Source of the DNA: Halopelagius fulvigenes
GTDB taxonomy: Archaea > Halobacteriota > Halobacteria > Halobacteriales > Haloferacaceae
Length of the DNA: 64,000 bases
Direction of reading: 5' to 3'
Assembly: GCF_042662625.1 (NCBI RefSeq)
Contig: NZ_JBHSXH010000015.1
Location: 1,426,001 to 1,490,000, forward strand
Part shown: positions 15,373 to 23,831 of the stretch, one piece after another
Layout: each line of letters begins with the position of its first letter
Position numbering within the stretch: the first letter of the stretch is position 1
The notes under the pieces: generated by a model
Told to the model about the DNA's origin: nothing
The model's database searches: none
What the model saw: the letters and a program-made list of their open reading frames with translations, nothing else
Program-made: the position numbers and the translations under genes

Positions 15373-15915
15373 TTACCACGGCTCGTTCTTCACGCCGAGG
15401 ACGTAGGCGGCGATATTCGTCGTCACGTGCAGGACGGGCGTGAGGACGAGGACGACGCTGAGGATAGGGAGCGAGAACGTCTCGACGAACCACGGGAGGT
15501 CGAACGCCGCCGCGAAGAGGAGTGCGCCGACCACGAAGTCGAGTTGGTCGAGGCCGGGGAACGCCGCGCCGCGTTGCCGCCCGCTCCGCCGTTTCAGGAA
15601 GGAGGCGGCGATGTCGCCGACCATCGCGCCGAACGCCAGACCGACCGCCGCGGGGAGCGGAAACGTCGGCAGGGAGACGCCGAGGAAGGCGGAGACGGGG
15701 TCAACGACGGCGTTGCAGACGAGAGCGAGGGCGACGCCCGCGAGCGTTCCGGCGGCCGTGCCGCGCCACGTCTTCCCGTCCCCGAGGAGGCGGCGGTCGC
15801 CCCACGTCCGTCCCCCGTCTATCGGCGCGCCGCCTCCGGCGAGGACGGCCGCGTTGTTCGGGACGTACGCGGGTAACATGGTCCAGAACGCGACGGCGAC
15901 GAGGTCGAGTACCAT
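15373..15915 (-). CDS. carS: CDP-archaeol synthase
   Basis: A 180-residue integral membrane enzyme that transfers CMP from CTP to digeranylgeranylglyceryl phosphate, giving the CDP-activated precursor of archaeal polar lipids. It opens MVLDLVAVAFWTMLPAYVPN, has DGGRTWGDRRLLGDGKTWRG in the cytoplasmic loop, and GDIAASFLKRRSGRQRG as the catalytic segment. Five or so hydrophobic helices are visible. The length matches CarS. The hairpin element lies immediately after its stop. Confidence 0.95.
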   Translation of the reverse strand: MVLDLVAVAFWTMLPAYVPNNAAVLAGGGAPIDGGRTWGDRRLLGDGKTWRGTAAGTLAGVALALVCNAVVDPVSAFLGVSLPTFPLPAAVGLAFGAMVGDIAASFLKRRSGRQRGAAFPGLDQLDFVVGALLFAAAFDLPWFVETFSLPILSVVLVLTPVLHVTTNIAAYVLGVKNEPW

Positions 15916-16090
15916 GTTCGGGAGTCGTCGTCCGAAACTTAAGGGGCCGTGATTTCGTTCGGAACCGAACGCTCTCGGCCGGGGGACGGTCCGCCGCCGA
16001 ACCGCTAGACTCGTCCGACGAAACGGCGTGCCAACGCACGGTCCGGACAGAAGTTCTCTTAAGGACGCGGGGTCACCTACCCATCAATAG

Positions 16091-16681
16091 ATGTCCTCGT
16101 GGAGACGCGACTTCGCAAGCGGGCTGGTGATACTGGTCCCCATCCTCGTCATTCTGTGGGTTCTCAACTATCTCTACACTAGTATCGTCAAACTGCCGAT
16201 AATCAAGTCGCTCGACCACCCGTTCGGGTTCTTCGTCGCCATCGTCGTGTTCATGATGCTGGTGCTGTCGGTGGGGTACCTGATGCGCACAACCGTGGGC
16301 CGACTGTTCGAGACGTACCTCGACGCGACGATGAACCGAATTCCCCTCGTCCGCATCCTCTACAACGCCTCGAAACTCGCCGTCGAGACGGCGTTGACGG
16401 GGACCGAGGACCTCCAAAAGCCCGTCCAACTGGAGACGTGGCCGGGCGTCCGGATGACGGCGTTCAAGACCGGACAGACGACGAAAGACGGGCGGGTGGT
16501 CCTGTTCATGCCGACGGCGCCGAACATCACCACCGGGTTCGTGATGGAGGTAGAACCCGAAGACATCAGGGAACTCGACGAGAACGTCGAAGAGGCGCTG
16601 ACGCGCATCCTCTCGGCCGGGTTCGCGGAGGACGAGTCTCGCTCCGCTATCGACATCGACGTGCAGACGGAAGACGACTGA
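16091..16681 (+). CDS. DUF502 family membrane protein
   Basis: A 196-residue protein with two membrane helices (about residues 8-36 and 45-66). A soluble domain follows, with the conserved segments RIPLVRILYNASK, FKTGQTTKDGRVVLFMPTAPN and VEPEDIRELDENVEEALTRILSAG. This is the DUF502 pattern, found widely in bacteria, archaea and plants without an assigned biochemical role. The start at 16091 is preceded by a TCTTAAGG box about 30 bases upstream. It converges with ilvE. Confidence 0.88.
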   Translation: MSSWRRDFASGLVILVPILVILWVLNYLYTSIVKLPIIKSLDHPFGFFVAIVVFMMLVLSVGYLMRTTVGRLFETYLDATMNRIPLVRILYNASKLAVETALTGTEDLQKPVQLETWPGVRMTAFKTGQTTKDGRVVLFMPTAPNITTGFVMEVEPEDIRELDENVEEALTRILSAGFAEDESRSAIDIDVQTEDD

Positions 16682-16735
16682 CCGCTCGAAGCGGAGCGGA
16701 GGCGAAGACGGTCGGCGGGCCTCTCTACCGCGGCC

Positions 16736-17665
16736 TCAGACGTACGTGAACCACTCCTCGTGGTCGTCGGAGCGACGTTCCACGAGGTCGAAGAACGCCT
16801 GCTGGAGTTCCTCGGTCACTGGGCCGCGACTGCCGTCGCCGATGACGACGTTGTCCACCTTCCGGATGGGCGTCACCTCCGCGGCGGTGCCGGTGAAGAA
16901 CAGTTCGTCCGCGGTGTTGAGTTCGCCGCGGGAGATGGTCGCGTTGTCGTTGACGGTGTAGCCGCGTTCCCGCGCGAGTTCGATGACGGTGTCGCGGGTG
17001 ATGCCGTCCAAGATGCTCTCGGAGAGGCCGGGCGTGTAGATGTCGCCGTCCTTAACGAGGAAGATGTTCTCGCCCGGGCCCTCCGCGACGTTGCCCTCCT
17101 TGTTGAGGACGATTGCCTCCGTGTACCCGTTGCGGCGGGCCTCCTCGCCCGCGAGAAGCGAGTTCACGTACAGGCCGGTCGTCTTCGCATTCGTCGGGAT
17201 CTGACTAGAGGCGTGCTTGCGCCACGAGGAGACCATCACGTCGACGCCCTTCTCCAACGCCTCGTCGCCGAGGTACGCCCCCCACGGCCACGCCGCGATG
17301 GCGACCTGCACGGGGTTGTCCTTGGGGCTGACGCCCAGCGAGTCGTAGCCGTAGAACGCGACGGGGCGGATGTAACAGGACGTCAGGTCCTGGCGGCGGA
17401 TGAGTTCCATCGTCGCCTCCGTGAGTTCCTCCTTCTCGAAGGGGATGTCCATGTCGTAGGGCTTCCCGGAGGCATAGAACCGCTCTAAGTGTTCGTCCCA
17501 CCGGAAGATGGCCGGCCCTTCGTCGGTGGCGTAACAGCGGACGCCCTCGAAGACGCCGCTGCCGTAGTGAAGTCCGTGAGAGAGGACGTGAATCTGCGCG
17601 TCGTCCCAGTCGACGAACTCACCGTCCATCCAGATAGTGTCGACATCCATCTCGTCGAATCCCAT
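16736..17665 (-). CDS. ilvE: branched-chain amino acid aminotransferase
   Basis: A 309-residue fold-type IV PLP enzyme that reversibly transaminates Val, Leu and Ile with 2-oxoglutarate. The motif SHGLHYGSGVFEGVR is near residues 29-43. The PLP lysine is K161 within IPTNAKTTGLYVNS, and the cofactor-phosphate region is ADELFFTGTAAEVTPI. The start chosen is the ATG at 17665 (MGFDEMDVDTIWMDG), as in the family; an upstream frame adds a non-conserved extension. Confidence 0.95.
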   Translation of the reverse strand: MGFDEMDVDTIWMDGEFVDWDDAQIHVLSHGLHYGSGVFEGVRCYATDEGPAIFRWDEHLERFYASGKPYDMDIPFEKEELTEATMELIRRQDLTSCYIRPVAFYGYDSLGVSPKDNPVQVAIAAWPWGAYLGDEALEKGVDVMVSSWRKHASSQIPTNAKTTGLYVNSLLAGEEARRNGYTEAIVLNKEGNVAEGPGENIFLVKDGDIYTPGLSESILDGITRDTVIELARERGYTVNDNATISRGELNTADELFFTGTAAEVTPIRKVDNVVIGDGSRGPVTEELQQAFFDLVERRSDDHEEWFTYV

Positions 17666-17724
17666 ACCGCGTGGTTTGCGTGGCAGGTGATAAAATGATA
17701 GGCGACACGGCGACGCGCGCGGGG

Positions 17725-17730
17725 TTTTTT
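17725..17730 (+). promoter_or_regulatory. T-rich promoter box of the SDR gene
   Basis: TTTTTT lies 28-33 bases before the ATG at 17758, the usual place of a haloarchaeal TATA box for a leaderless gene. Confidence 0.5.
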
Positions 17731-17757
17731 GCGCCGGGGCGCATCGGTCGGTCACGA

Positions 17758-18642
17758 ATGCCACCGAAGACTGTCGCCGTCACCGGCGGGACGGGTCGCA
17801 TCGGCCCCACCGTCGTGAACGCACTGAGAGACGCGGGGTACCGCGTGGTGAACTGCAGTCGAAGCGGCGGGTCCGTCGGCGACGCGAACCTCCGGGCAGA
17901 CATGACCGACGCCGGGGAAGCCTACGGCGCGTTCGCCACGGCGGACGCCGACGCCGTCGTCCACCTCGGGATGCTCTCGGAACCCGGCCACGACCCCGGC
18001 TACGTCGTCTACGAGAGCAACGCGATGAGCACGTACAACGTGTTGGAGGCGGCCGAATCGCTCGGCATCGACACCGTCGTCCTCGCCTCCAGCATGAGCG
18101 CTCTCGGCGCGAGTTTCGAACCCGGCCCCGTCAACCTCTCGTACCTCCCGGTGGACGAGGACCACCCCCTGACGCCGTCGAACCCCTACGGCCTCGGCAA
18201 GCAGGTTCTCGAAGTGACCGCCGACGGGTTCGCCCGGCGATCGGACGGTCCGACGACCATCGCCTCGTTCCGGTTCCCGTGGATGCCGACGGAAGCGCAG
18301 ATGCGCGAGACGTTCCTCGACGCCGACCGGCGACTGGCGGCGCTTCACCAGTTGGAGAACTTCAAGACGATCCGGAACACGCTGTTCTCGTACCTCACAC
18401 AGGAGGACGCCGCCGACGCGATCCGCCGGGCGGTCGAAGCCGACTACGAGGGCCACGAACGGTTCTGGGTCGTCGCGGACGACACGACGGCGGAGATGGA
18501 GACGGCGGAACTCGTCGCCGAGGAGTACCCCGACGTGGAGACGACGAACTCCTTCGAGGGGTACGAATCGCTCGTCTCGACGGAGAAGGCTCGGCGGTTG
18601 CTCGGGTGGGAACCCGAGGTGAGTTGGCGGGACCTACGCTAG
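17758..18642 (+). CDS. NAD(P)-dependent epimerase/dehydratase family protein
   Basis: A 294-residue extended SDR. It has the nucleotide-binding motif VTGGTGRIGPTVVNAL (residues 8-23), a D-A-D-A-V-V-H-L-G strand, the SSMSALG segment, and the catalytic YGLGKQ (YxxxK) near residue 144. The C-terminus LLGWEPEVSWRDL is like sugar epimerases. It probably acts on a nucleotide sugar or sugar acid, but the substrate cannot be read from sequence. The end overlaps the end of ribB by nine bases in convergent orientation. Confidence 0.88.
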   Translation: MPPKTVAVTGGTGRIGPTVVNALRDAGYRVVNCSRSGGSVGDANLRADMTDAGEAYGAFATADADAVVHLGMLSEPGHDPGYVVYESNAMSTYNVLEAAESLGIDTVVLASSMSALGASFEPGPVNLSYLPVDEDHPLTPSNPYGLGKQVLEVTADGFARRSDGPTTIASFRFPWMPTEAQMRETFLDADRRLAALHQLENFKTIRNTLFSYLTQEDAADAIRRAVEADYEGHERFWVVADDTTAEMETAELVAEEYPDVETTNSFEGYESLVSTEKARRLLGWEPEVSWRDLR

Positions 18643-19320
18643 GGAGTCGACGATTCGGTCGCCGTCGAGGAACGGGACGCCGCGACGATCGGCGTACTCG
18701 CGCGCCGCGTCGGTCGAAAGCGCCGCGCCCGACTCGTCGTCGAGCATCTCGCAGACGACGACCGCGGGGCCGACGCCCGCCTCCGCGGCGAGTGCGAGGC
18801 CGAGTTCGGTGTGACCGCGCCTGTCGTCGAGGAGTCCCGGCGCGCCCCGGAGGACGTTGACGTGGCCGGGCGCGCGGAAGTCGGCGGCGAAGTCCTCTGC
18901 GTCGTACTCGCCTCCGACGGCGGCGTCGGCCGCCTCGCTCAGTTTCGTGATGGTCAGCGCTCGGTCCGAGTCCGTGATTCCCGTGAACGTCTCGCGGTGG
19001 TTCACCGGCAGGGAGAACGACGACCGGTCGTCGTACGCCAGGTCGTGGTCGCCGGCGGCCGGGTGGTCGATTTCGGACTCCAGGAAGGGGAGATCCATCG
19101 CCTCCGCGGCGTCGTCGGAGAGTGCGGCGCAGACGAGTCCGCCCGCGTCGTTGCGGAGGCGGGCCACGTCCGCCGCCGTCACCGACCGCGCGGGGTAGAC
19201 GATGTCCGTCTCGCCCTCCCTGTCGTCGAAGTCGTGGACGAGAACGGGGTCGCCCGCCCGGAACGCCGAGAGGGCGCGGGCGAGAGAGTCGTCCGTCCGT
19301 TGGGTTCCGGTCACCGTCAC
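18634..19320 (-). CDS. ribB: 3,4-dihydroxy-2-butanone-4-phosphate synthase
   Basis: A 228-residue RibB enzyme that converts ribulose 5-phosphate to 3,4-dihydroxy-2-butanone 4-phosphate and formate in riboflavin synthesis. The metal- and substrate-binding motif DDREGETDI is near residues 32-40; TGITDSDRALTI and RRGHTELGLALA follow. The start is GTG at 19320, overlapping the stop of rbkR (GTGA), so translation is coupled to the riboflavin kinase/regulator upstream. Confidence 0.95.
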   Translation of the reverse strand: MTVTGTQRTDDSLARALSAFRAGDPVLVHDFDDREGETDIVYPARSVTAADVARLRNDAGGLVCAALSDDAAEAMDLPFLESEIDHPAAGDHDLAYDDRSSFSLPVNHRETFTGITDSDRALTITKLSEAADAAVGGEYDAEDFAADFRAPGHVNVLRGAPGLLDDRRGHTELGLALAAEAGVGPAVVVCEMLDDESGAALSTDAAREYADRRGVPFLDGDRIVDSLA

Positions 19321-20024
19321 ACCTCCTCCACCCGGACGGTGACCGCGTCGCCGTCCGAGAGGTCGAGTTCGTCCCGGAGTTTCTCGGGCGCGATGATCTC
19401 CAGTTGGCTCTCGTCGTGGTGGGTGCGTTCGGGGACGATGATGTGCGCCTCCTCGTAGGCGTCCTCATCCGTTTCGACCGTCGCGGCGTAACAGGTCGCC
19501 GGGCCGAACGTCCGTTCCTCGTCCTCCCATCCGTCGATGGGGACTGCCGAGAGCGACGCCATCCCGGCGCGCGTCCGGACGCTGTCGTCGTCAAGGCGGA
19601 CGTTGAGCGTCCCCGGGAACGGTTCGTAGCCGAGGCGGTCCTCGAACTGTTCCATGTACCCCGGAAGCGAGATGTAGTGTTTGCCCTCGCCCATGCCGCC
19701 GGTGACGGTGCCGCCGAGTTCGACCGTCTCGGACTCGTCCGTCTCGAAGATGCGGCGGTAGTCGGCGTACTCCCGGCGGAGGGCCGCCTCGCCCTCGTCG
19801 GTGACCGAGACCCACTGCCCGTCCGCCACCACGTCGCGTTCGACGTAGCCGGCGTCTTCGAGTCGCTGGAGGCGGCGCGAGGCGGTCTGACCGGAGGCGT
19901 CGAGGCGCGAGGCCAGACCGGAGCAGGAGACCTTCACCGGGCCGGAGCGCCCGCCTTCAAGGGCGACGAACTTCAACGCGGCCAGTTCGTCGTACCCGAC
20001 GGCGGCGACTGCCGATTCTGACAT
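19317..20024 (-). CDS. rbkR: CTP-dependent riboflavin kinase and transcriptional regulator RbkR
   Basis: A 235-residue fusion. Residues 1-95 are a winged helix-turn-helix (ASRLDASGQTASRRLQRLEDAGYVERD). Residues 100-235 are the archaeal riboflavin kinase, with GGMGEGKHYISLPG and PFPGTLNVRL. The enzyme makes FMN using CTP, and the known RbkR proteins also bind DNA to control riboflavin genes; that both activities exist here is inferred from the family. It is the first gene of an operon with ribB. The ATG at 20024 follows a TATA-like GCTTATTTCG about 30-40 bases upstream. Confidence 0.93.
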   Translation of the reverse strand: MSESAVAAVGYDELAALKFVALEGGRSGPVKVSCSGLASRLDASGQTASRRLQRLEDAGYVERDVVADGQWVSVTDEGEAALRREYADYRRIFETDESETVELGGTVTGGMGEGKHYISLPGYMEQFEDRLGYEPFPGTLNVRLDDDSVRTRAGMASLSAVPIDGWEDEERTFGPATCYAATVETDEDAYEEAHIIVPERTHHDESQLEIIAPEKLRDELDLSDGDAVTVRVEEV

Positions 20025-20314
20025 GTCCACGTCTTCGAGACGACCCGAAATAAGCGTACCGAATATGAGATGCGTAACAGAATCGTGATGGGCGGCCCGC
20101 GGAGTCGGTCGCCGCGACGGACCGGTTCGTGAACGGGATTGTCGGACGACGGGGGTAAGTGCGTCGGTTCCGGCGGTGACGCCCGCCTCGTCGGCCCGAG
20201 CGACGAACGGTGCGACCGCAGAGGGCGAACGCCGTCGGCGCGTCCGAACCGCGGCCGCGACCGCTCCGACGGCGTTCGGAAAGGCCTTTAGCCGCGCCAC
20301 AAGAACCTCGGAGC

Positions 20315-22069
20315 ATGTTTAGAGAGTTCCGTTCGGAGGTCGAGGACGCGGTCTCTGCTGCGCTCTCCGCGCTCGATTTACCGACCGACGACCTCGGCGT
20401 CGAAGAGCCACCGGAGGACGTCTCGGCGACGCTCGCGTCGAGCGTCGCCTTCCGGTTGGCGGGCGAAGTCGGCGCGCCGCCGCCGAAAGTCGCCGTGGAC
20501 ATCGCAGAGGAGATAGACGCCACGGGCTACACGTACCTCGACTCGGCCGTGCCGCAGGGACCGTACGTGAACTTTCACGTTTCGGACGCCTACTACGCCG
20601 AGACGCTCGAAGCGGGCCGCGACGACGAGTACGGCCGCCTCCCCGAGACGGGCGAAGACGTGGTGGTCGAACACACGAGTGCGAATCCGACCGGTCCCGT
20701 CCACGTCGGGCGCGCGCGGAATCCCATCCTCGGCGACGCCATCGCGCGCATCCTCGATTTCGCCGGCAACGACGTGGAGCGTCACTACTACGTCAACGAC
20801 GCCGGGCGACAGGTCGCCGTCTTCACGTGGGCCTACGAGACGTTCGACGAGGAGGATCTGCCGGAACCGGAGCGCGACCGCTCGGACTACGATCTCGTGC
20901 GGTACTACCGCAAGGGCAACGCCTTCCTCGAAGAGGGCGACGAGGAGGAGGTCGAAGCCGCCGAGGAGGAGATAGCGAGCATCATGCAGGGCCTCGAAGC
21001 CGGCGACGAGGAGACGTTCGAACGCGTCGCCGTCGTCGTGGATCAGGTGCTGTCGGGGATGACCGCCTCGCTGGAACGCCTCCCCGCGGAGTTCGACCGG
21101 TTCGTCAAGGAGACGAAGTTCATCCGCAACGGCGACGCCGAGGACCTCGTTCAGCGACTGAAGGACTCCGACTACGCCGTCTACGAGGAGGAGGCGTGGC
21201 AACTGGACCTCTCGCCGTTCGGCTTCGAGAAGAACCTCGTGTTCCTCCGGTCGGACGGGACGACGCTGTACACGACCCGCGACTTGGCGCACCACGAGTG
21301 GAAGTTCGACAACTACGACGAGGCGGTGACGGTCCTCGGCGAGGACCACAAACTGCAGGCCGAACAGCTTGAGACCGCCTTGGAGATACTCGGCAACGAC
21401 ACCGAAAAGCTCCGCCAGACGTTCTACTCGTGGGTGAACCTCCCCGAGGGCGGGATGTCGACCCGGAAGGGGACGGGCGTGGACTTAGACGACCTGCTCG
21501 ACGAGTCGGTCCGGCGCGCCCGCGAGGAGGTCGAGACGCGCCTCGACAGTCGCATCCGCGACGACGAACTCGACGAGGAAGACATCGAGCGAATCGCCCG
21601 GCAGGTCGGCATCGGGGCCGTCCGCTACGACATCGTCTCGAAACAGCCGACGAAGGGAATCACGTTCGAGTGGGAGCGCGCCTTGGACTTCGAGGCCCAA
21701 TCCGCCCCGTACGTCCAGTACGTCCACGCTCGCTGCTGCGGCATCCTCGACGAGGCCGAATCGTCCGGCATCGAGGCGACCACCGACGCCTCCCTGCTCG
21801 ATTCGCCCGAGGAATGCGAGCTCATCGCGACCATCGCGCGGTTCCCCGCCGTAATCGAGGAGGCGGCCGACGACCTCGAACCGCACGTCGTGGCGACGTA
21901 CGTCCGGCAGTTCGCCGAGACGTTCAACGCGTTCTACCGCGAGCGGTCGGTGCTGAACGCCGACGACGATGCGGTGGCCGCCGCCCGCCTCGGACTGGTC
22001 GAGGCGGCCCGCCACACCGTGGCGAACGCGCTCTCCGTGCTGGGCATCGAAGCGCCCGACTCGATGTAG
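20315..22069 (+). CDS. argS: arginyl-tRNA synthetase
   Basis: A 584-residue class I synthetase that charges tRNA-Arg. The N-terminal additional domain (residues 1-110) precedes the HIGH-type motif in ANPTGPVHVGRARN (HVGR at 130-133). The KMSKS-like motif GGMSTRKGTG lies near residue 378, and the alpha-helical DALR anticodon domain forms the C-terminus (FAETFNAFYRERSVLNA). The ATG at 20315 is chosen because conservation starts at MFREFRSEV and a TTTA box lies 25 bases before it. Confidence 0.96.
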   Translation: MFREFRSEVEDAVSAALSALDLPTDDLGVEEPPEDVSATLASSVAFRLAGEVGAPPPKVAVDIAEEIDATGYTYLDSAVPQGPYVNFHVSDAYYAETLEAGRDDEYGRLPETGEDVVVEHTSANPTGPVHVGRARNPILGDAIARILDFAGNDVERHYYVNDAGRQVAVFTWAYETFDEEDLPEPERDRSDYDLVRYYRKGNAFLEEGDEEEVEAAEEEIASIMQGLEAGDEETFERVAVVVDQVLSGMTASLERLPAEFDRFVKETKFIRNGDAEDLVQRLKDSDYAVYEEEAWQLDLSPFGFEKNLVFLRSDGTTLYTTRDLAHHEWKFDNYDEAVTVLGEDHKLQAEQLETALEILGNDTEKLRQTFYSWVNLPEGGMSTRKGTGVDLDDLLDESVRRAREEVETRLDSRIRDDELDEEDIERIARQVGIGAVRYDIVSKQPTKGITFEWERALDFEAQSAPYVQYVHARCCGILDEAESSGIEATTDASLLDSPEECELIATIARFPAVIEEAADDLEPHVVATYVRQFAETFNAFYRERSVLNADDDAVAAARLGLVEAARHTVANALSVLGIEAPDSM

Positions 22070-22072
22070 GCG

Positions 22073-22219
22073 TTACAGCCCGAAGACGGGGATCAGCACT
22101 TCGGGCGCGGAGACGAGCGTCCCGCCGACGCTGGTGACGGCGAGCGCACCCGCGCCTAACGCGAGCAGGACGAAGAGGACGATCCACCAGAACGGGACGC
22201 CAGAGTTAGATTCTGCCAT
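22073..22219 (-). CDS. small membrane protein, 48 residues
   Basis: A 48-residue reading frame with a good start (MAESNSGVPFWWIVLF). One long hydrophobic helix (about residues 9-31) and a short hydrophobic C-terminus (PEVLIPVFGL) follow. It lies three bases after the argS stop on the opposite strand, with its own start 78 bases from the minD-like gene end. It is typical of small haloarchaeal membrane proteins that are easily missed. Function unknown. Confidence 0.6.
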   Translation of the reverse strand: MAESNSGVPFWWIVLFVLLALGAGALAVTSVGGTLVSAPEVLIPVFGL

Positions 22220-22297
22220 ACCAACGCCTGCGAACAGCCGCGTAAAAGAACTTCCCGTTCGTCGCTCCGCAGACGGGGCGGGGCGACCGCCGGCGAC

Positions 22298-23689
22298 TCA
22301 GCCGAGGAACCGACCGAACAGACCGCCCTTCTTCCGCTCGTCGTCGCGGCGCTCGTTCGTCCCCTCCGCGCTCTCGCCCAACTCGGTCGTGTAGACGCCG
22401 TCCTCGTCGTCTTCTTCCTCGTCGTCCTCGCCGTCCGCACCGTCGTCGCCGCTCGCGAACGGAATCTGCTCGTCCTCGGGGGTCGCGTCCGGTTCGGCGG
22501 CCTCGACGAGGGGACCGTCGTCCGCGCTCTCGTCCGCCGCGTCGTTCGCCGTCCGGTCCGCGAGCGGGTCCGGCGGGGAGTCGCCGTCGGATTCGGCGGT
22601 TTCCTCGACGGACTCGACGGACTCGACGGCCTCCTCGGCCTCCTCGGCGGAGACGCCTTCGTCGTCGGACGCACTCTCGCCGTCTTCGTCGAGTTGCTCC
22701 GGCGTCCCGTCGGCCTCGTGGTCGCCCGCGACGATGATGCCGTCGTCGCGTTCGGTGGCCTCGCCCTCCGACTCCCCGGCGTCTCCGTCGCGTTCGTCCG
22801 CGTCACACGCCGAATCGCCTTCGTCCGCGGTTGCGGCGGAAGCGGCGTCGGCGTCCGCAGTCGTGGCGTCCGCGGCCGGGGCGTCCGTCTCTGCATTCGT
22901 ATCCGCATCCGCGTCCGCGGGGTCGGCGTCGTCGGTCGAACCGCCCTCCTCGCGCGCCTCGTCCGGCGCGGCGTCGGGTTGCGGAACCGACTCGCCGGTC
23001 AGGTCGGCGGCGAGCGCTCGGTACGCCGCGGCGGCGGGGCTTCCGGGCGCGAACGTCGTGAGCGGTTCGCCCGCGTCGCCCGCGCGCCGGACGACCGGTT
23101 CGTCCGGTATCGCCCGCAGTATCTCGGCGTCGAGTTGCTCCTCGACGGTGGCGACGTTCGGGTCCTCGGGGTCCGCCCGCGTGAGCACCGCGCCCGCCAC
23201 CGGCACGTCGAGTCGCACCGCCACCTGTCGCGTCTTCTCCGTGTCCCCCAATGCATCGCGCCCCGTCGTCGAGACGAGAAGCGCCTCGTCCACGTACGTC
23301 AGGGGGACGACGGTGTCGTTACTCAGTCCTGCGCCGGTATCCAGCAGGACGTACTCGTGTCGGTCGGCCAGTTCCGAGAGCACCGCGCGGAGACCCTCGG
23401 GGTCCGCGCGGGCGAACGCGTCGAGGTCCGTCGCCCCCGGTACCACGGCCATCCCGTGCGGTCCTTCCTGCGTCGCCTCGGTCACGTCGGCCTCGCCGGC
23501 GAGAACGTCGTGGAGCGTCGGCTCCGTCGGCACGACGCCCAACGCCCCTGCGAGGTTCGCCATCCCGAGGTCGCCGTCGACCACGGCGACGTCCGCGCCC
23601 GCCGCGGCGAGCGCCGCCGCGAGATTCGTCGTCGTCGTGGTCTTCCCGACGCCTCCCTTCGCGCTGACCACTGCGTACACCCGTCCCAT
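22298..23689 (-). CDS. MinD/ParA-family ATPase with long acidic tail (MinD4-like)
   Basis: A 463-residue protein. Residues 1-235 are a deviant-Walker ATPase: SAKGGVGKTTTTTNLAAAL at 9-27, VVDGDLGMANLAGALG, and a switch region YVLLDTGAGLSND. From about 240 to 450 there is a low-complexity tail rich in Asp, Glu, Ala and Ser, and the protein ends in a basic, hydrophobic cap (KKGGLFGRFLG). In Haloferax volcanii MinD4 has a comparable C-terminal extension and organizes archaella and chemosensory arrays at the cell poles. Orthology is inferred from this architecture and from the neighbours as I recall them. Confidence 0.85.
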   Translation of the reverse strand: MGRVYAVVSAKGGVGKTTTTTNLAAALAAAGADVAVVDGDLGMANLAGALGVVPTEPTLHDVLAGEADVTEATQEGPHGMAVVPGATDLDAFARADPEGLRAVLSELADRHEYVLLDTGAGLSNDTVVPLTYVDEALLVSTTGRDALGDTEKTRQVAVRLDVPVAGAVLTRADPEDPNVATVEEQLDAEILRAIPDEPVVRRAGDAGEPLTTFAPGSPAAAAYRALAADLTGESVPQPDAAPDEAREEGGSTDDADPADADADTNAETDAPAADATTADADAASAATADEGDSACDADERDGDAGESEGEATERDDGIIVAGDHEADGTPEQLDEDGESASDDEGVSAEEAEEAVESVESVEETAESDGDSPPDPLADRTANDAADESADDGPLVEAAEPDATPEDEQIPFASGDDGADGEDDEEEDDEDGVYTTELGESAEGTNERRDDERKKGGLFGRFLG

Positions 23690-23799
23690 ATCTTACTCGT
23701 TCGGACTCACCCAAGACAACCACATAAACCTATTCCGAGCGAACCGCCCGCACACCGTCGATTCTGCCGCTCGTCCGAACGTTCCGCGACAGTCGTAGG

Positions 23800-23808
23800 T
23801 TACTTAGC
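23800..23808 (+). promoter_or_regulatory. TATA-like box of prf1
   Basis: GTTACTTAGC covers about 24-33 bases before the ATG at 23832. Confidence 0.45.
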
Positions 23809-23831
23809 CTCTCGCCGGCCTAGAGTCGACA

